From contig OY787533.1 in assembly GCA_963678925.1 (NCBI GenBank), forward strand, positions 1,674,001 to 1,738,000: DNA of 64,000 bases, written 5' to 3'. Made by a program: the position numbers and the translations under genes. Shown here in pieces: positions 52,517-61,838 of the stretch (positions are counted from its first letter, which is position 1; every line of letters begins with the position of its first letter). The stretch is from G963665925 sp963678925 (GTDB lineage Bacteria > Bacillota > Clostridia > Peptostreptococcales > Acidaminobacteraceae). The notes beneath the pieces are model-generated. The model saw nothing but the letters and a program-made list of their open reading frames with translations, did no database searches and was not told the DNA's origin.

Positions 52517-54034
52517 ATGCATGATATTTACACACAGCTACGCGATATTTTAAGAAATGAATACGTCGATATAGATCTGACTAAAAAAAAGCTTGAAGCC
52601 CTGGAAAAGGACGCAAAATCTTCGGGACCACAATTTGAGCACTTCAGACTTGCCTGTCTGAACAATCTCACCCACCAGCATGCAATTGCCATTGACTATG
52701 CCAACAGAGCGCTGAAAACTGCAGAGTCTGATAACGATACCTTTCTCCTTGAGCACATACATACCCTTCTTGGTTTTATAGCCTATAACCGGGGAAACTT
52801 TGAGAAATGTATCGAGCATTACCTTCAGGCCCTTCAATATACCCAATCTCCTAGAATTCTCAATAATATCGGTGCCATATTCGATGACTTCGATGATGTC
52901 TACGAGGCTTACAGGTATTATCGCCAGGCCGAAGAGGCTTTTGATGACCCTCTCAACTTCCGCCTGCTCGCCATCATATACAGCAATATTGCAGAATGTG
53001 AAACTGCCTTTGGACATTATGACGAGGCCCTACGTTATTTAAGGATGTCTCAGGATCAGATAAGGAAATTCACTGACAATGACGGCACTTCCTATATTTA
53101 CAATGCCTTAGGGGATTTAGCCTATGTTCAAGGGGACTACGATACAGCAATCGACCACTACACGCAGGGGGAAACCTTTTCGAAAAATGAGTCTATCCTG
53201 GTTTACTATAGAAATTTCATTTTAAATCATGCGAATGCACTTTTTGCAAAAGGGGACCTCGAAGGCGCCAAATCCCGCATAGATATGCTTTTTGAAAACA
53301 GCTCAGAGTATAATTTCGACACAAACATTCCTGAAATCCAAGAGCTTCTGGCTAAAATTGCAGATGCTGAAGGTCAGCTGGAAAAAGCCTATGAACATTA
53401 TAAAAACTACATCGAGCTGGTTAAACAAAGGCAAGCTGCCACATTACAGCACAGAAGCGAGAGCATTAAGACTTCCATCAAAATCGCGCATCTTCACACA
53501 CAGCTGAATACCCTCAGCAAAATTTCAAGAGCGGATGCCCTGACGGGTCTAGCGAATCGATTTGCCCTTCGCGAATACATGAATGGATGGTCTGCTCTCA
53601 ATGAAACAGAGGCGGCTGTCATCGCCCTCTTCGATGTGGACAACTTCAAGCTGCACAATGACAGTTATGGTCATGCACACGGGGACACCTGCCTAGCCGA
53701 GGTGGCACGTATCTTAAAGACCCGCCTGCTTTCAGAATCTGGTGGCGTTTTCAGATACGGCGGTGATGAGTTTCTTGTCGCCCTCATCGGATACGCTCCC
53801 AACGAAGCCCAGCAAAAGCTGGAGTTGACCCGTGAGGCCATTGAAGCGCTCAACACCACCCTGTCAATGTCCGAAGGTGAAACGCAGGCCCTTATTTCAT
53901 GCAGTATCGGCGCTGTGACAGTCGCCGCTGACAGCAAACAGTCCTTTGAAGAGCTCTTCGACATTGCCGACCGCGCACTTTACATTTCAAAGGATCAGGG
54001 CAGAAACCGGGTTACGGTTTTACCGTCAAAATAA
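52517..54034 (+). CDS. TPR-repeat diguanylate cyclase (GGDEF)
   Basis: A 505-residue cytoplasmic protein. Residues about 20-310 hold tetratricopeptide repeats (EHIHTLLGFIAYNRGNFEKCIEHYLQALQY and others). A short coiled coil about 315-345 leads to a GGDEF domain about 345-500. The active-site motif is intact (FRYGGDEFLVAL), with DVDNFKLHND as the metal and substrate site, so it should make cyclic di-GMP. No clear RxxD inhibition site was identified. The TPR part may bind a partner protein or peptide. ATG 52517 follows GGGAG. It is a single-gene unit with a strong terminator. Confidence 0.94.
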   Translation: MHDIYTQLRDILRNEYVDIDLTKKKLEALEKDAKSSGPQFEHFRLACLNNLTHQHAIAIDYANRALKTAESDNDTFLLEHIHTLLGFIAYNRGNFEKCIEHYLQALQYTQSPRILNNIGAIFDDFDDVYEAYRYYRQAEEAFDDPLNFRLLAIIYSNIAECETAFGHYDEALRYLRMSQDQIRKFTDNDGTSYIYNALGDLAYVQGDYDTAIDHYTQGETFSKNESILVYYRNFILNHANALFAKGDLEGAKSRIDMLFENSSEYNFDTNIPEIQELLAKIADAEGQLEKAYEHYKNYIELVKQRQAATLQHRSESIKTSIKIAHLHTQLNTLSKISRADALTGLANRFALREYMNGWSALNETEAAVIALFDVDNFKLHNDSYGHAHGDTCLAEVARILKTRLLSESGGVFRYGGDEFLVALIGYAPNEAQQKLELTREAIEALNTTLSMSEGETQALISCSIGAVTVAADSKQSFEELFDIADRALYISKDQGRNRVTVLPSK

Positions 54035-54077
54035 CCATGACTTAGGCTTGATGGATTTCGGACTTTGTCAACAGTCT

Positions 54078-54107
54078 GTGCCCCCTATGCGCATGCATAG
54101 GGGGCAC
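54078..54107 (+). terminator. terminator of the TPR-GGDEF gene
   Basis: Perfect 13-bp stem GTGCCCCCTATGC/GCATAGGGGGCAC with a 4-nt loop, followed by AATTTT. Confidence 0.85.
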
Positions 54108-54111
54108 AATT

Positions 54112-55077
54112 TTAAATATTGATAACCACTTTTCCGGTAAACGCATTCTTTGCATACGCATCAATGGCCTCGATGCCCTTTTCAAGTGATTCGGACTCCT
54201 TCATGACAATTTGCAGTTTGCCCGATGCATGAAGGTCCTGGAGATAGTCAAGGCCTCTGTTTTTCTTGAGCATGACCAACTGGACTTTTTTATTGGTAAA
54301 GATATGAATAAGAGGGGACAGCATCAGGGTTTTAATGAGCCGCCATGATCCGCCGCCAATGATCAGGTACCTGCCGCCCGGATTCAGTACTTTTAGCCCC
54401 TTCAAAACGGATCGGTTCAATTTATTGTCGAGTATGATGTCATATTTCATTGGTTGTTCTGTAAAATCTGAAGTGGTGTAATCCACCATTTTCTCAAATC
54501 CCACAGACTTCATTAAATCAAATTTTGATGATGCGTCCACACCGTCAACAATACCGCCAACTTCCCTAGCCATCTGTACACCGAGGGTACCTACACCACC
54601 GCCAGCACCATTGATCAGGACGCGTTCACCCGGCTTGATTTTTCCATACTCAAAGAGTCCTTGGTAGGCCAGCGCACCCGCCTGAGGCAGCGCTGCAGCT
54701 TCAGCATAGCGTATACCTTCAAACATAGGGACTACCGCGTCTTCTTTCACTGCAACATATTCGGCAAATCCGCCCCACTTGTCTGAGAGGTCCCCAAGAA
54801 CCTTGTCACCGACTTGGAACTTTGTCACCGAACGGCCAACCGCTTCAACCTGTCCTGCAATGTCCGAGCCGAGAATGTGGGTTTTCTGTGGCTTCTTCAA
54901 CCCGTTTTGCAGCCGCAGAACATATGGAACACCCTGCAGCATACCAAGGTCAAAATCATTGACAGACGCTGCGTGAATACGTATGAGCAGTTCATCATCG
55001 GTCACTTTAGGTTTTTCTACCGTCTCAAATACAAGCTTTTCTATGCCGCCATATTCATAATATGATATTGCCTTCAT
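54112..55077 (-). CDS. MDR-family NAD(P)-dependent oxidoreductase (quinone oxidoreductase-like)
   Basis: A 321-residue zinc-free medium-chain dehydrogenase/reductase. It has the GroES-like N-terminal domain (IHAASVNDFDLGMLQG, HILGSDIAGQVEAVG, GDKVLGD) and the NADP fold with INGAGGGVGTLGVQMA. The structural and catalytic zinc Cys/His of alcohol dehydrogenases are absent. Likely an enone or quinone reductase; the substrate is unknown. ATG 55077 has GGGGG 8 nt upstream; an in-frame ATG at 55134 is less well placed. It is a single gene with an odd terminator-like hairpin upstream. Confidence 0.88.
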   Translation of the reverse strand: MKAISYYEYGGIEKLVFETVEKPKVTDDELLIRIHAASVNDFDLGMLQGVPYVLRLQNGLKKPQKTHILGSDIAGQVEAVGRSVTKFQVGDKVLGDLSDKWGGFAEYVAVKEDAVVPMFEGIRYAEAAALPQAGALAYQGLFEYGKIKPGERVLINGAGGGVGTLGVQMAREVGGIVDGVDASSKFDLMKSVGFEKMVDYTTSDFTEQPMKYDIILDNKLNRSVLKGLKVLNPGGRYLIIGGGSWRLIKTLMLSPLIHIFTNKKVQLVMLKKNRGLDYLQDLHASGKLQIVMKESESLEKGIEAIDAYAKNAFTGKVVINI

Positions 55078-55181
55078 TTGTGATTCCCCCCTACTACGCA
55101 CACCCTGTGCTCTCTGCGAAAGCGTTACAAACATTATTTGTACTCATTCTATACACCTCAGATTAGATTCAATTTAAAAAA

Positions 55182-55215
55182 GCCAGATAAATGGATTAGA
55201 ATCCACCGATCTGGC
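55182..55215 (-). terminator. terminator-like hairpin upstream of the MDR gene
   Basis: Stem GCCAGAT/ATCTGGC with inner TGGAT/ATCCA; on the minus strand it is followed by six T. It points toward the MDR gene, yet no minus-strand gene lies behind it. It could be a leader attenuator or a barrier to antisense transcription from the IclR promoter region. Confidence 0.5.
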
Positions 55216-55297
55216 CTTATGACGAGATATCTTATCCTTGACATTTTTTATTAATCTTCATACGCTTATATTATAAATATGAATTTGAGAGGTCATC

Positions 55298-56059
55298 ATG
55301 GTTGAGAAAAATATAATTGTTTCTGTCGAAAAATCCATTAAAGTCCTAAACGCACTTGCAAAAGAACCTTATAGTTTAACAGCAAATGAAATCAGCAAAG
55401 AAGTCGACTTAAATCGCTCCACCGTACATAGACTTCTAACAACTCTTTTAAGTTCTAGAATGGTTATCCAAGATAAAAATTCATCCAAATATATGATTGG
55501 TCCTCAAGCTTATAGAATCGGCATGGCTTATCAGCATCATTTTGATTCAAATGATACTATCCGTTCTTGCATTAACGATGTAGCACGCGAGCTTAATATG
55601 AACGTCGGATATTCAATCAAAGATGGTATGAGTATTATCAGTTTTTACGAGACCGAACTCTATTCCGATGTGATTTTCGGCTACAAAATCGGTTCTAAAT
55701 GGCCTATCACACGAGGTGCTTGCGCACGTTCTATTCTAGCTTTTCATGAGCCATTTGAAGAAATTGAGGAACTGATACATAACGCAACTTTAGTAAAAAA
55801 GACGCCGTATACTATTACTGACTACGAGCAGCTTATTCAGAAATACCGAGAAACCAGACAACAAGGCTATGCTTTTAGCGATCAAGAAAATATTCTTGGT
55901 GCTCTCGGAATTGGATATCCCGTACGTGACATATATGGAGAAGTTGTTGCAACTATTACTGTCGCAGCGATTAAAGCGTCGTTAACCGATGAAAAAATTA
56001 ATCACATTTTGAAATCTCTGGAAGAAACAGCTAAAAAAATCCAAGCTTTTCTCGTATAG
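55298..56059 (+). CDS. IclR-family transcriptional regulator
   Basis: A 253-residue regulator. The N-terminal winged helix is visible in SIKVLNALAKEPYSLTANEISKEVDLNRSTVHRLLTTLL, and the C-terminal effector domain in WPITRGACARSILAF and GYAFSDQENILGALGIGYPVRD. A TTGACA element at 55238 lies 17 bp before TACGCT. AGAGG precedes ATG 55298. It ends at a terminator and is followed by the carrier and amidohydrolase genes, which it likely controls through the repeats at 56168-56200. Coding sequence is A+T-richer than in most of the window. Confidence 0.93.
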   Translation: MVEKNIIVSVEKSIKVLNALAKEPYSLTANEISKEVDLNRSTVHRLLTTLLSSRMVIQDKNSSKYMIGPQAYRIGMAYQHHFDSNDTIRSCINDVARELNMNVGYSIKDGMSIISFYETELYSDVIFGYKIGSKWPITRGACARSILAFHEPFEEIEELIHNATLVKKTPYTITDYEQLIQKYRETRQQGYAFSDQENILGALGIGYPVRDIYGEVVATITVAAIKASLTDEKINHILKSLEETAKKIQAFLV

Positions 56060-56093
56060 TATAACCACAAAATGAAAATAGATTGCTTAAAAG

Positions 56094-56120
56094 AAGTACT
56101 CAATGATGAGTACTTTTTTT
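56094..56120 (+). terminator. terminator of the IclR-family gene
   Basis: Stem AAGTACTCA/TGAGTACTT with ATGA loop followed by TTTTT. Confidence 0.9.
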
Positions 56121-56131
56121 GTGCGAATTAT

Positions 56132-56160
56132 TTGACAATTCAAAATAAGTGGACTATACT
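56132..56160 (+). promoter_or_regulatory. sigmaA promoter of the carrier-amidohydrolase operon
   Basis: TTGACA (56132-56137), 17-bp spacer, TATACT (56155-56160). A near-consensus promoter. Confidence 0.85.
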
Positions 56161-56167
56161 TTACTTG

Positions 56168-56200
56168 TTCATATAGTGCACGCATGTTCATAATGCGAAC
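56168..56200 (+). promoter_or_regulatory. putative IclR operator
   Basis: Two copies of GTTCATA lie at about 56167 and 56186; the second is part of the inverted pair GTTC-N7-GAAC (56186-56200). Both are just downstream of the -10 element, at about +1 to +33, fitting repression. Confidence 0.5.
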
Positions 56201-56225
56201 TACGTATAAGAATAAGGGGGAAGTA

Positions 56226-57653
56226 ATGGAAAATCCGAAACAAGATTCAATTAGGCAAAATACACCAAAACTCAAAATGCCACATACCTACGTTATTCTG
56301 TTTTCAATTATCTTAATTGCAGCAATCGCATCATACATAGTCCCTGCTGGTCACTTTGATACAGTATTAAATGAAATTACGGGCAAAACTGTTGTTGATC
56401 CAAATTCTTTTCAGTATGTTGAACAATCGCCTGTGTCATTCTTTGACATTTTTAAATCCATTCCAAGAGGGATGAAGGCAGGTGCTTCCATCATTTTCTT
56501 TATTTTCATTGTAGGTGGCGCATTTGAAATGCTTACTTCTACAGGAGCAATCGAAGCTGGAATCAATCGTACTGTTAAGAATCTTTCTGGCAAAGAATCC
56601 TTAATGATTCCTGTCTTTGTATTAGTATTTGCTCTAGGTGGTGCAACATTTGGAATGGCCGAAGAAACACTTATTTTTGTACCGATTGGTATTATGCTTT
56701 CAAGAAAGATGGGCTATGATGCGCTTGTTGGAACGGGGATGGTTACACTTGGCGCTGCTGTTGGATTCAACTCTGGATTCCTCAATCCTTTCACAGTCGG
56801 TGTCGCACAAGGTATCGCTGAACTGCCTCTTTTTTCAGGTATAGCACTCAGAATTACAGCTTATGTAGTATTTTATAGTATCACTGTGTTTTTCTTAATG
56901 CGCTATGCAAAAAAAGTAAAATGTAATCCTGAATTGAGTTTAGTTTCTGAACTTGAAATGGAAGAAAACAGCCATCACACACAGATCTCTCAATTACGAG
57001 ACATGACATCCCGTGACGGACTTGTATTAGCCGTCTTGCTTGGTGGTCTTATCACTATTGCTTATGGTGTCATGAAATTTGGATGGTATATAACAGAAAT
57101 CGCTGCTGCATTTATTATTATCGGTATACTCGGCGGCTTAATTGGCGGTAGCAAACCTAGTGAACTGGCCTCTGATTTTGTTAAAGGCGCAAAAGGGCTT
57201 GTATTTGGCGCACTTGTTGTAGGCGTTGCACGTGGTATTTTAGTCGTGTTACAAGATGGACAGATAATAGATACAATGATTTACTCCCTCAGCGGCTTAA
57301 TAAAGACGCTTCCAAGCAGTATTACTTCCATTGGTATGTTCATTACTCAAGTCATCATCAACTTCTTCATTCCATCGGGCAGCGGTCAAGCAGCAGCAAC
57401 AATGCCTATCATGGTTCCTCTCTCAGACATTGTTGGCGTTACACGACAAACCGCCGTTCTGGCTTATCAGTTTGGAGATGGATTTACAAATTCAATCATT
57501 CCAACATCATCAGTCTTGATGGCATACCTATCTATAGCAAATATCCCTTACAATAAATGGGTTCGATTTGTTTACCCACTTATTTTCGCGTGGGTTATTG
57601 CGGGTTGTACATTTATAATATTTGCAAATGCTACAAATTATGGACCTTTTTAG
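56226..57653 (+). CDS. YfcC/DcuC-family carrier
   Basis: A 475-residue membrane protein with about 12 hydrophobic segments, of the C4-dicarboxylate anaerobic carrier / YfcC family. SYIVPAGHFD at the N terminus, FGMAEETLIFVPIGIML, LNPFTVGVAQGIAELPLFSGI, and NFFIPSGSGQAAATMPIMVPL are the family marks. GGGGG precedes ATG 56226; a frame opening at 56184 lies within the putative operator region. YfcC-type genes often sit beside peptidases, and here the next gene is an M20 amidohydrolase, so it probably imports an N-acyl amino acid or small peptide. Confidence 0.88.
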   Translation: MENPKQDSIRQNTPKLKMPHTYVILFSIILIAAIASYIVPAGHFDTVLNEITGKTVVDPNSFQYVEQSPVSFFDIFKSIPRGMKAGASIIFFIFIVGGAFEMLTSTGAIEAGINRTVKNLSGKESLMIPVFVLVFALGGATFGMAEETLIFVPIGIMLSRKMGYDALVGTGMVTLGAAVGFNSGFLNPFTVGVAQGIAELPLFSGIALRITAYVVFYSITVFFLMRYAKKVKCNPELSLVSELEMEENSHHTQISQLRDMTSRDGLVLAVLLGGLITIAYGVMKFGWYITEIAAAFIIIGILGGLIGGSKPSELASDFVKGAKGLVFGALVVGVARGILVVLQDGQIIDTMIYSLSGLIKTLPSSITSIGMFITQVIINFFIPSGSGQAAATMPIMVPLSDIVGVTRQTAVLAYQFGDGFTNSIIPTSSVLMAYLSIANIPYNKWVRFVYPLIFAWVIAGCTFIIFANATNYGPF

Positions 57654-57667
57654 ACTGGAGAAAAACA

Positions 57668-58840
57668 GTGAATACTCATAACAAAACCGAACTACATGAA
57701 GCACTTATACATCTAAGCAAAAATATTCACAAGACTCCCGAACTTGGATTCAATGAATATTTTGCAGCAAAATGCCATGTCGATCTTTTAAAAAAATACG
57801 ATTTTAAAGTATCAGAAAATTATTTAAACTGTGAAACCGCTTTTCGTGCTGAGTTTTCCAACGGTGACGGTCCAACAATAGCGTTTATGTCTGAATACGA
57901 TGCACTCCCCGAAATTGGTCACGCATGTGGACACAACTTGATTGGTATGGTAAGTACAGGCGCGGCCATAGAACTTTCTAGTGAAATGAAAAAAAACAGT
58001 ATTTCTGGAAAAATCATCGTTTTCGGCACACCAGCAGAAGAAACAAGTGGATTTAAAGTTGATTTATCCGCAAGTGACGCACTGGACAACATTGATATTT
58101 GTATGATGGCACATCCTGCCGATGATAATTATCCAAGCGGAACATCGCTTGCGCTGGATGCGATTGAATTTGAATTTGAGGGAAAGTCAGCTCATGCTGC
58201 AAGCGCACCAGAGAAAGGCATCAATGCACTTGATGGAGTCATTAATACCTTCAATAACATTAATGCTTTGCGTCAGCAGACTACTCCAGACACACGCATT
58301 CATGGAATAATATGTAACGGTGGCATCGTCCCGAATATTATTCCAGAATATGCAAGCGCAAGATTCTATGCACGCTCAAACCACAGGCGAGAACTCTCGA
58401 ATCTCACTAGCCGTATTATTCAATGTGCCCAAGCTGGAGCACTCGCATCCGGTACCAAACTGAGGTACAATCATTTTGAAGCTTCTTATGATGAACTACT
58501 TACAAATCAAACACTTTCTAGTTTATATTGTAAAAGTGCAGTTCAATATGGCCTGACATTCAGTCCCATACCTAGAGAATCATACGGTTCACTCGATATG
58601 GGCAACGTGAGTCACAAAGTACCAACCATCCATCCCTATTTCAAAATAGTTGAAAGCGGCATAGCAGCACATACACCGGAATTTGAACGTGCTTCTGGAA
58701 CAGAAAATGCTCATACCACAGCATTTAAAGTAATTTCTACATTTGTTACACTCTCCTGTGAGTACTTAAGGAGTCCTGTTCTTCAAAAAAGCATTTCTGA
58801 AGAATTTGAAATGCTCCGTAGAACTGTTTTATCAGACTAA
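57668..58840 (+). CDS. M20-family amidohydrolase (AbgB/IAA-amino-acid hydrolase type)
   Basis: A 390-residue metallopeptidase-like amidohydrolase. MSEYDALPEIGHACGHNLIG holds the metal Asp and the HACGHN site, PAEET the catalytic Glu, MAHPADD the next His, and AHTPEF the C-terminal His. SAHAASAPEKGINALDGV marks the dimerisation domain. It resembles p-aminobenzoyl-glutamate hydrolase and related aminoacylases. GTG 57668 is the start, with GGAG 7 nt upstream and the carrier stop 12 nt before. It likely hydrolyses what the carrier brings in. Confidence 0.88.
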   Translation: MNTHNKTELHEALIHLSKNIHKTPELGFNEYFAAKCHVDLLKKYDFKVSENYLNCETAFRAEFSNGDGPTIAFMSEYDALPEIGHACGHNLIGMVSTGAAIELSSEMKKNSISGKIIVFGTPAEETSGFKVDLSASDALDNIDICMMAHPADDNYPSGTSLALDAIEFEFEGKSAHAASAPEKGINALDGVINTFNNINALRQQTTPDTRIHGIICNGGIVPNIIPEYASARFYARSNHRRELSNLTSRIIQCAQAGALASGTKLRYNHFEASYDELLTNQTLSSLYCKSAVQYGLTFSPIPRESYGSLDMGNVSHKVPTIHPYFKIVESGIAAHTPEFERASGTENAHTTAFKVISTFVTLSCEYLRSPVLQKSISEEFEMLRRTVLSD

Positions 58841-58895
58841 ACACACTCTGAGTTCAACTTTGATTTTTCAGAACGTGCAGTTCAAGTCGCAGGAT

Positions 58896-58953
58896 AAAAG
58901 AGAGGCCCGCCTGTTTCGAATTTTACATTCGAATAGGCAGGTCTCTCTTTTTC
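58896..58953. terminator. bidirectional terminator
   Basis: Long stem AAAAGAGAGGCC-CGCCT with AGGC-AGGTCTCTCTTTTT and inner TTCGAA/TTCGAA pairing. It ends the amidohydrolase operon (+) and the GABA operon (-). Confidence 0.88.
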
Positions 58954-58979
58954 GTGTATTTCTTTGTCTTTTCTCTATC

Positions 58980-60350
58980 TTAAGACACCTTGGAACATAT
59001 TTCTGTGACGCGCATTTCATCCAGGATTTCTTCTAGGATATCCATGGCGCATTCCACTTGTGCGTTAGTTGTAACGAGCGGTGGCAGGAAACGGAGTACA
59101 TTTCCATAAAGGCCTGCGCTGATGACAATCAGACCTTTTTGAAGCGCTTTCGCAATGAGTTCCTTCACAATATCCGGGTCTGGTATCTTTGAAGTGCGGT
59201 CCTTTACAAACTCAACCGCCAGCATTGCACCAAGTCCACGTACGTCTCCTATGCAGGCATGCTTTTCTGCCATCTTGCTGAATCTGGATGTGATAAGCGC
59301 ACCAATTTCAAGGGCTCTTTGCGCTAAATTCTTGTCTTCCAGCTTGCTCAAAACCGCTAGACCTGCGGCACAGGCAAGGGGTGCACCACCGTAGGTTCCG
59401 CCGATTTCTCCAGATTGTACCGAGTCCATGATCTCCTGTTTTCCGACTACGGCACTGATCGGCATTCCTGCTGCGATGGATTTTGACATGGTAATCAGAT
59501 CCGGTTCAATGTCATAGACTGAACATGCAAAGAGTTTTCCAGTTCTCGCAAAGCCTGACTGGATTTCATCCATAATAAATACAATGTTATTGGCCTTGCA
59601 TATGGCCTGCAGCTTCCTCAAGTATGCTTCTGGAAGGGGGATGAATCCGCCTTCACCCTGTACGGGCTCAACAATGAGTGCTGCAATCTGGTCTGCTGGA
59701 ACTACTGTATTTAAAAGTGTTTCCAACTGATTGGCACAGGCCTGCTGGCAAGCGCCGTCTGCTGCCTTATCCTCGCATCTATAGCAGTAGGCTGATGGAA
59801 TTTTATAGGTATCATTCATGAAGGGCCCAAAGCCATGCTTATAAGGTTTTTCCTTGCTGGTCAAGGTCATTGCCATAAATGTTCTTCCATGAAATGAGCA
59901 GTCTAGCGATACGACACCAGATTTCCCTGTGTATTTTCGCGCCAATTTGATTGCATTTTCAACGGCTTCGGCGCCGCTGTTTGCAAACATGGCTTTTTTA
60001 GGTGTTGGGCCTGGAACACGTTCAATCAGTTTTTCAGCAAGCTCTACATAAGGCTCATAGAGTGTAATGTGAAAACAGGGGTGAATCAGCTTCTCAGCCT
60101 GTTCTGTAATAGCCTTGATAACACCCGGATCGTTGTGCCCAGCATTCTGCACACCAATCCCCGCCGCGAAATCCAGAAACACATTTCCATCAATATCTTT
60201 AATCAGTGCGTCCCTCGCCTCTACAGCACAGATTTGCGTTGAATTTCCAACACCACTGGATACTGCTTTCATGCGTCTCGCATATACTTCCTGCGATTTG
60301 GGTCCTGGCACCGATTCTGTCACTATTTTTGGTAACTGGTCATTCATCAT
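58980..60350 (-). CDS. gabT: 4-aminobutyrate aminotransferase (class III)
   Basis: PLP enzyme that moves the amino group of 4-aminobutyrate to 2-oxoglutarate, giving succinate semialdehyde. The product is 456 residues. Visible features are FLDFAAGIGVQNAGH, ANSGAEAVENAIKLAR, the FHGRT motif, IVEPVQGEGGF, FIMDEIQSGFARTG, and the PLP Lys in TMSKSIAAGMP. A four-Cys stretch, YCYRC with ACQQAC, matches an insertion common in Gram-positive GABA aminotransferases. ATG 60350 is chosen because GGAG lies 8 nt upstream; a GTG at 60359 is too close. Last gene of the GABA operon. Confidence 0.92.
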   Translation of the reverse strand: MMNDQLPKIVTESVPGPKSQEVYARRMKAVSSGVGNSTQICAVEARDALIKDIDGNVFLDFAAGIGVQNAGHNDPGVIKAITEQAEKLIHPCFHITLYEPYVELAEKLIERVPGPTPKKAMFANSGAEAVENAIKLARKYTGKSGVVSLDCSFHGRTFMAMTLTSKEKPYKHGFGPFMNDTYKIPSAYCYRCEDKAADGACQQACANQLETLLNTVVPADQIAALIVEPVQGEGGFIPLPEAYLRKLQAICKANNIVFIMDEIQSGFARTGKLFACSVYDIEPDLITMSKSIAAGMPISAVVGKQEIMDSVQSGEIGGTYGGAPLACAAGLAVLSKLEDKNLAQRALEIGALITSRFSKMAEKHACIGDVRGLGAMLAVEFVKDRTSKIPDPDIVKELIAKALQKGLIVISAGLYGNVLRFLPPLVTTNAQVECAMDILEEILDEMRVTEICSKVS

Positions 60351-60377
60351 AAAGCCCACTCCTTCTTACTTTCTCAT

Positions 60378-61799
60378 CTATTCTTCAATAAGAACACCAT
60401 TTTCGCTTACATCACTGGTTTCAAGGCTGTAATCATGTGCCTTAGACTTGTGTGCAAATGCAAGGAATACACCGCCCAGAACAAACCATCCGATGACGAT
60501 TGCCCACTCATATGGCCAAACAAGTGCCGCTGGTGTACCCGGTAGATACAGCGTTGCCATAGCACCTGCAAGAACTGCTGCAATCACACCCACTGTTTTC
60601 CCATACTTCACCTTATAAGGTCTCGGCATATTTGGCTCTTTTCTTCTAAGCGCCAGGAAGGAAAGGGCTACCAGGAAGTAAGAAATGACAATGGTGAATC
60701 CACCTGCGTCTACCAACCAAACAAGCATTTTTCTTCCAAGGAATGGTGCCGCTGATGAAAGTGCACCAATGAGAAATACTGCATTGTAAGGTGTCTTGTA
60801 TTTAGGGTGCAGCTTTGCCAGAAATCCTGGAAGCATGCCTGATTCCGCCATGGAGTAAATGGCGCGGCTGCCGCCAACGAAGAATGAATTCCAGCTTGTC
60901 AGAATGCCGCCAATTCCCGCCAGTACCATGAGATTTGAAGCCAGTGTACTTCCGCCGAATACTGCTTTCATTGCATCTGGTGTTACAAGTGATGACGCTT
61001 CAAGAAGAGATGCGTCTGCTGCTCTTGAAACAGCGAAAATGATCATTATGTACCATGCAATTGCCATGACAACCGACACGATAATCAATTTACCGATTAC
61101 TTTAAAGGGCAGGTTGATTTCCTCTGCAGCCTGTGGGATGACATCAAAGCCAACAAACATGAAAGGTGTCATAACCATGACCGCAAATATCCCCTCAGCG
61201 CCTGTTGTAAAGAGGGGCTGAACATTGGCAGCTGAACCATTTGCGATAGAACCGCCAAAGAAGAGAAGACCCACACATGCAATAACAACGGTGAGCACAC
61301 CCTGCATGACTGCCGCTGGCTTAATGCCAATATAATTGACGATGGTAATGGCAATTGAGCTGATCACACCCAGCATAACCCAAGTCATGTAGACATCGTA
61401 GCCGGCGATATTGTACATAAAGCCCTGTATATAAGACGGGAACAGGTACTCTACAACCGTTGGAAAGGCAACTGCTTCAAAGGATACAACAGAAACGTAG
61501 CCCAGTATGATGGACCAGGTACATATGAAGGATGCCTTGTACCCCAGACCTCTATAGCTAAAAACGTGTTCGCCGCCACACTGTGGCATGGCTGATGTCA
61601 ACTCTGCATATGTCAGACCTACAAATACAACAAGTACGCCACCTAAGGCAAATGCAATCATTGCACCCAGTGCACCTGCTGTTTTAATCCATTCACCTGA
61701 CATTACGATCCATCCCCAACCGATCATAGCGCCAAATGCCAATGCAAGAACATCCTTCCTAGATAAGACTCGTGAAAAATTGCTGGTATCGTTATTCAT
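60378..61799 (-). CDS. APC-family amino acid permease, probable GABA permease
   Basis: A 473-residue membrane carrier with about 12 hydrophobic segments. The N-terminal ALAFGAMIGWGWIVMSGEWI corresponds to the substrate-binding GAMIG loop of the family. FVGFDVIPQAAEEINLP and PKYKTPYNAVFLIG are further APC signatures. GAGGAGGG precedes ATG 61799. It lies between the dehydrogenase (39-bp gap) and gabT (27-bp gap), so import of 4-aminobutyrate is the likely role; another amino acid cannot be excluded. Confidence 0.88.
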   Translation of the reverse strand: MNNDTSNFSRVLSRKDVLALAFGAMIGWGWIVMSGEWIKTAGALGAMIAFALGGVLVVFVGLTYAELTSAMPQCGGEHVFSYRGLGYKASFICTWSIILGYVSVVSFEAVAFPTVVEYLFPSYIQGFMYNIAGYDVYMTWVMLGVISSIAITIVNYIGIKPAAVMQGVLTVVIACVGLLFFGGSIANGSAANVQPLFTTGAEGIFAVMVMTPFMFVGFDVIPQAAEEINLPFKVIGKLIIVSVVMAIAWYIMIIFAVSRAADASLLEASSLVTPDAMKAVFGGSTLASNLMVLAGIGGILTSWNSFFVGGSRAIYSMAESGMLPGFLAKLHPKYKTPYNAVFLIGALSSAAPFLGRKMLVWLVDAGGFTIVISYFLVALSFLALRRKEPNMPRPYKVKYGKTVGVIAAVLAGAMATLYLPGTPAALVWPYEWAIVIGWFVLGGVFLAFAHKSKAHDYSLETSDVSENGVLIEE

Positions 61800-61838
61800 C
61801 TTGCCCTCCTCTTCAAATCCCTACCTTATGAGTGCGTC

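Noticed and set aside
55078..55297. Possible T-box leader before the MDR gene
   Set aside because: A terminator-like hairpin exists, but no T-box consensus or specifier stem was seen, and the gene is not amino-acid related.
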